From positions 1 to 6,923 of the forward strand of contig JAGLWO010000042.1 in assembly GCA_023133395.1 (NCBI GenBank): a stretch of 6,923 nucleotides of DNA, given 5' to 3'. Numbering within the stretch: position 1 is the first letter of the stretch; the number at the start of each line of letters is the position of its first letter. The translations under genes and the position numbers were made by a program. The notes below the pieces were generated by a model that saw nothing but the letters and a program-made list of their open reading frames with translations, had not been told where the DNA came from and searched no databases. The DNA is from Candidatus Cloacimonadota bacterium (lineage in GTDB: Bacteria; Cloacimonadota; Cloacimonadia; Cloacimonadales; TCS61). This document shows positions 6,361 to 6,923 of the stretch, one piece after another.

Positions 6361-6923
6361 CTACTTCCTATTTATTAATTTGTTAAAAATAAAATAAATT
6401 TCATCAAAAATATAACCGACATGAATCCTATTTGTGAAATCAATTTTCTCTACATTAATTTCCAATATCTTTCCTTGATGATAACCAAAACGACTAACAT
6501 CTTTAGCATAAGATTTATACCAGTGATTCAGTGCTTTGATTTCACTCTTGTTCCATCCACCTTCAATTTCCATTTCACGTCCACGTTGTTGTATCCTATT
6601 CCAGGCAAAATCCGTACTTCCTTCAAGCACAATCAGTAAATTAGGTGAGGGAATAACATCACTTACATTTTTAAATCTTGCAGTTAAAGAATCAAGCTCA
6701 TTCTTGGTTAAATATCCATCCTGATGAAATTGATGACAGAAAACAAGCAGGTCCTCAGGTAATGAGCGATCCATCACGTAACTTTTATTTCCTTTTTTAC
6801 CTTTTAATTGTAGCTTTCTTCTCATTTCAAGAAAGTGCATTTGAAGATCATAACAGTAAGTGGCTTTATCTGCCAAAAATTTCTCTAAAAGTGGATTTTC
6901 CTCGGGGTTTTCATACAATCCGC
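6361..6923 (-). CDS. Deoxynucleoside kinase (dNK family), C-terminal part; N-terminus beyond right edge
   Basis: This cytoplasmic enzyme transfers phosphate from an NTP to the 5'-OH of a deoxynucleoside (salvage). The 186 visible codons match the family in order: LYENPEENPLLEKFLADK, then a helix QMHFLEMRRK, then the substrate-loop motif VMDRSLPED (Asp-Arg-Ser), then PNLLIVLEG before the Arg-rich lid RIQQRGREME, and a C-terminal helical end. The P-loop (GxxGxGKS) and true start are missing because the frame stays open to base 6923. The apparent TTG start at 6918 encodes the Leu of LYENP and is not a real start. Which nucleoside is preferred (dG, dA, dC or dT) cannot be told from this part. The TAG stop (6361-6363) is 3 nt before the phosphatase ATG. 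Confidence 0.88.
   Translation of the reverse strand, partial: GLYENPEENPLLEKFLADKATYCYDLQMHFLEMRRKLQLKGKKGNKSYVMDRSLPEDLLVFCHQFHQDGYLTKNELDSLTARFKNVSDVIPSPNLLIVLEGSTDFAWNRIQQRGREMEIEGGWNKSEIKALNHWYKSYAKDVSRFGYHQGKILEINVEKIDFTNRIHVGYIFDEIYFIFNKLINRK
6364..6369 (-). promoter_or_regulatory. Ribosome binding site of the phosphatase, inside the kinase coding end
   Basis: AGGAAG on the minus strand lies within the last codons of the kinase and 6 nt before the phosphatase ATG 6357. A ribosome ending on the kinase would sit on this site, so translational coupling is expected. Confidence 0.7.

Noticed and set aside
6361..6918. TTG at 6918 as the real start of the kinase
   Set aside because: The frame is open to the window edge, and the family needs an upstream P-loop. 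The TTG codes for an internal Leu in a conserved segment.

Overview
This A/T-rich window looks like chromosomal DNA from a member of the Fibrobacteres-Chlorobi-Bacteroidetes (FCB) group, with Candidatus Cloacimonadota or a close relative the best guess. The indicators are a TonB-dependent receptor with an N-terminal CarboxypepD_reg-like domain and Bacteroidota-style plug motifs, and a secreted papain-like peptidase ending in a FlgD-like/type IX (T9SS) sorting domain (motif YPNPFNP). The phylum assignment rests on protein style, not on a marker gene. All five genes lie on the minus strand, so transcription runs from right to left. The plus strand carries no credible gene.

In transcription order: (1) 6361-6923 is a deoxynucleoside kinase whose N-terminus is cut off by the right window edge. 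(2) 5587-6357 is an e(P4)/class C acid phosphatase-like secreted HAD phosphatase. It starts 3 nt after the kinase stop, with its ribosome binding site just behind that stop, so the pair is very probably one translationally coupled unit. (3) A 189-nt gap contains a TTGACA box and an 8-bp inverted repeat. (4) 2500-5397 is a TonB-dependent outer-membrane receptor, closed by a strong rho-independent terminator at 2443-2476. (5) 184-2346 is a modular secreted C1 cysteine peptidase (catalytic domain, lectin-like domain, two fibronectin III domains, sorting domain). (6) 1-158 is the beginning of another secreted protein, 25 nt downstream of the peptidase and probably in the same operon; it runs off the left edge.

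The clearest functional link is between genes 1 and 2. A periplasmic or surface 5'-nucleotidase-like phosphatase can turn external nucleotides into importable nucleosides, and a cytoplasmic deoxynucleoside kinase can trap the imported deoxynucleosides. This is a plausible two-gene salvage module. The receptor appears to be its own transcription unit and has no SusD partner in view. The peptidase and the left-edge gene form an exported-protein unit. I see no CRISPR array, tRNA, rRNA, insertion sequence or phage gene. No strikingly novel system is evident; the findings are modest and graded accordingly.
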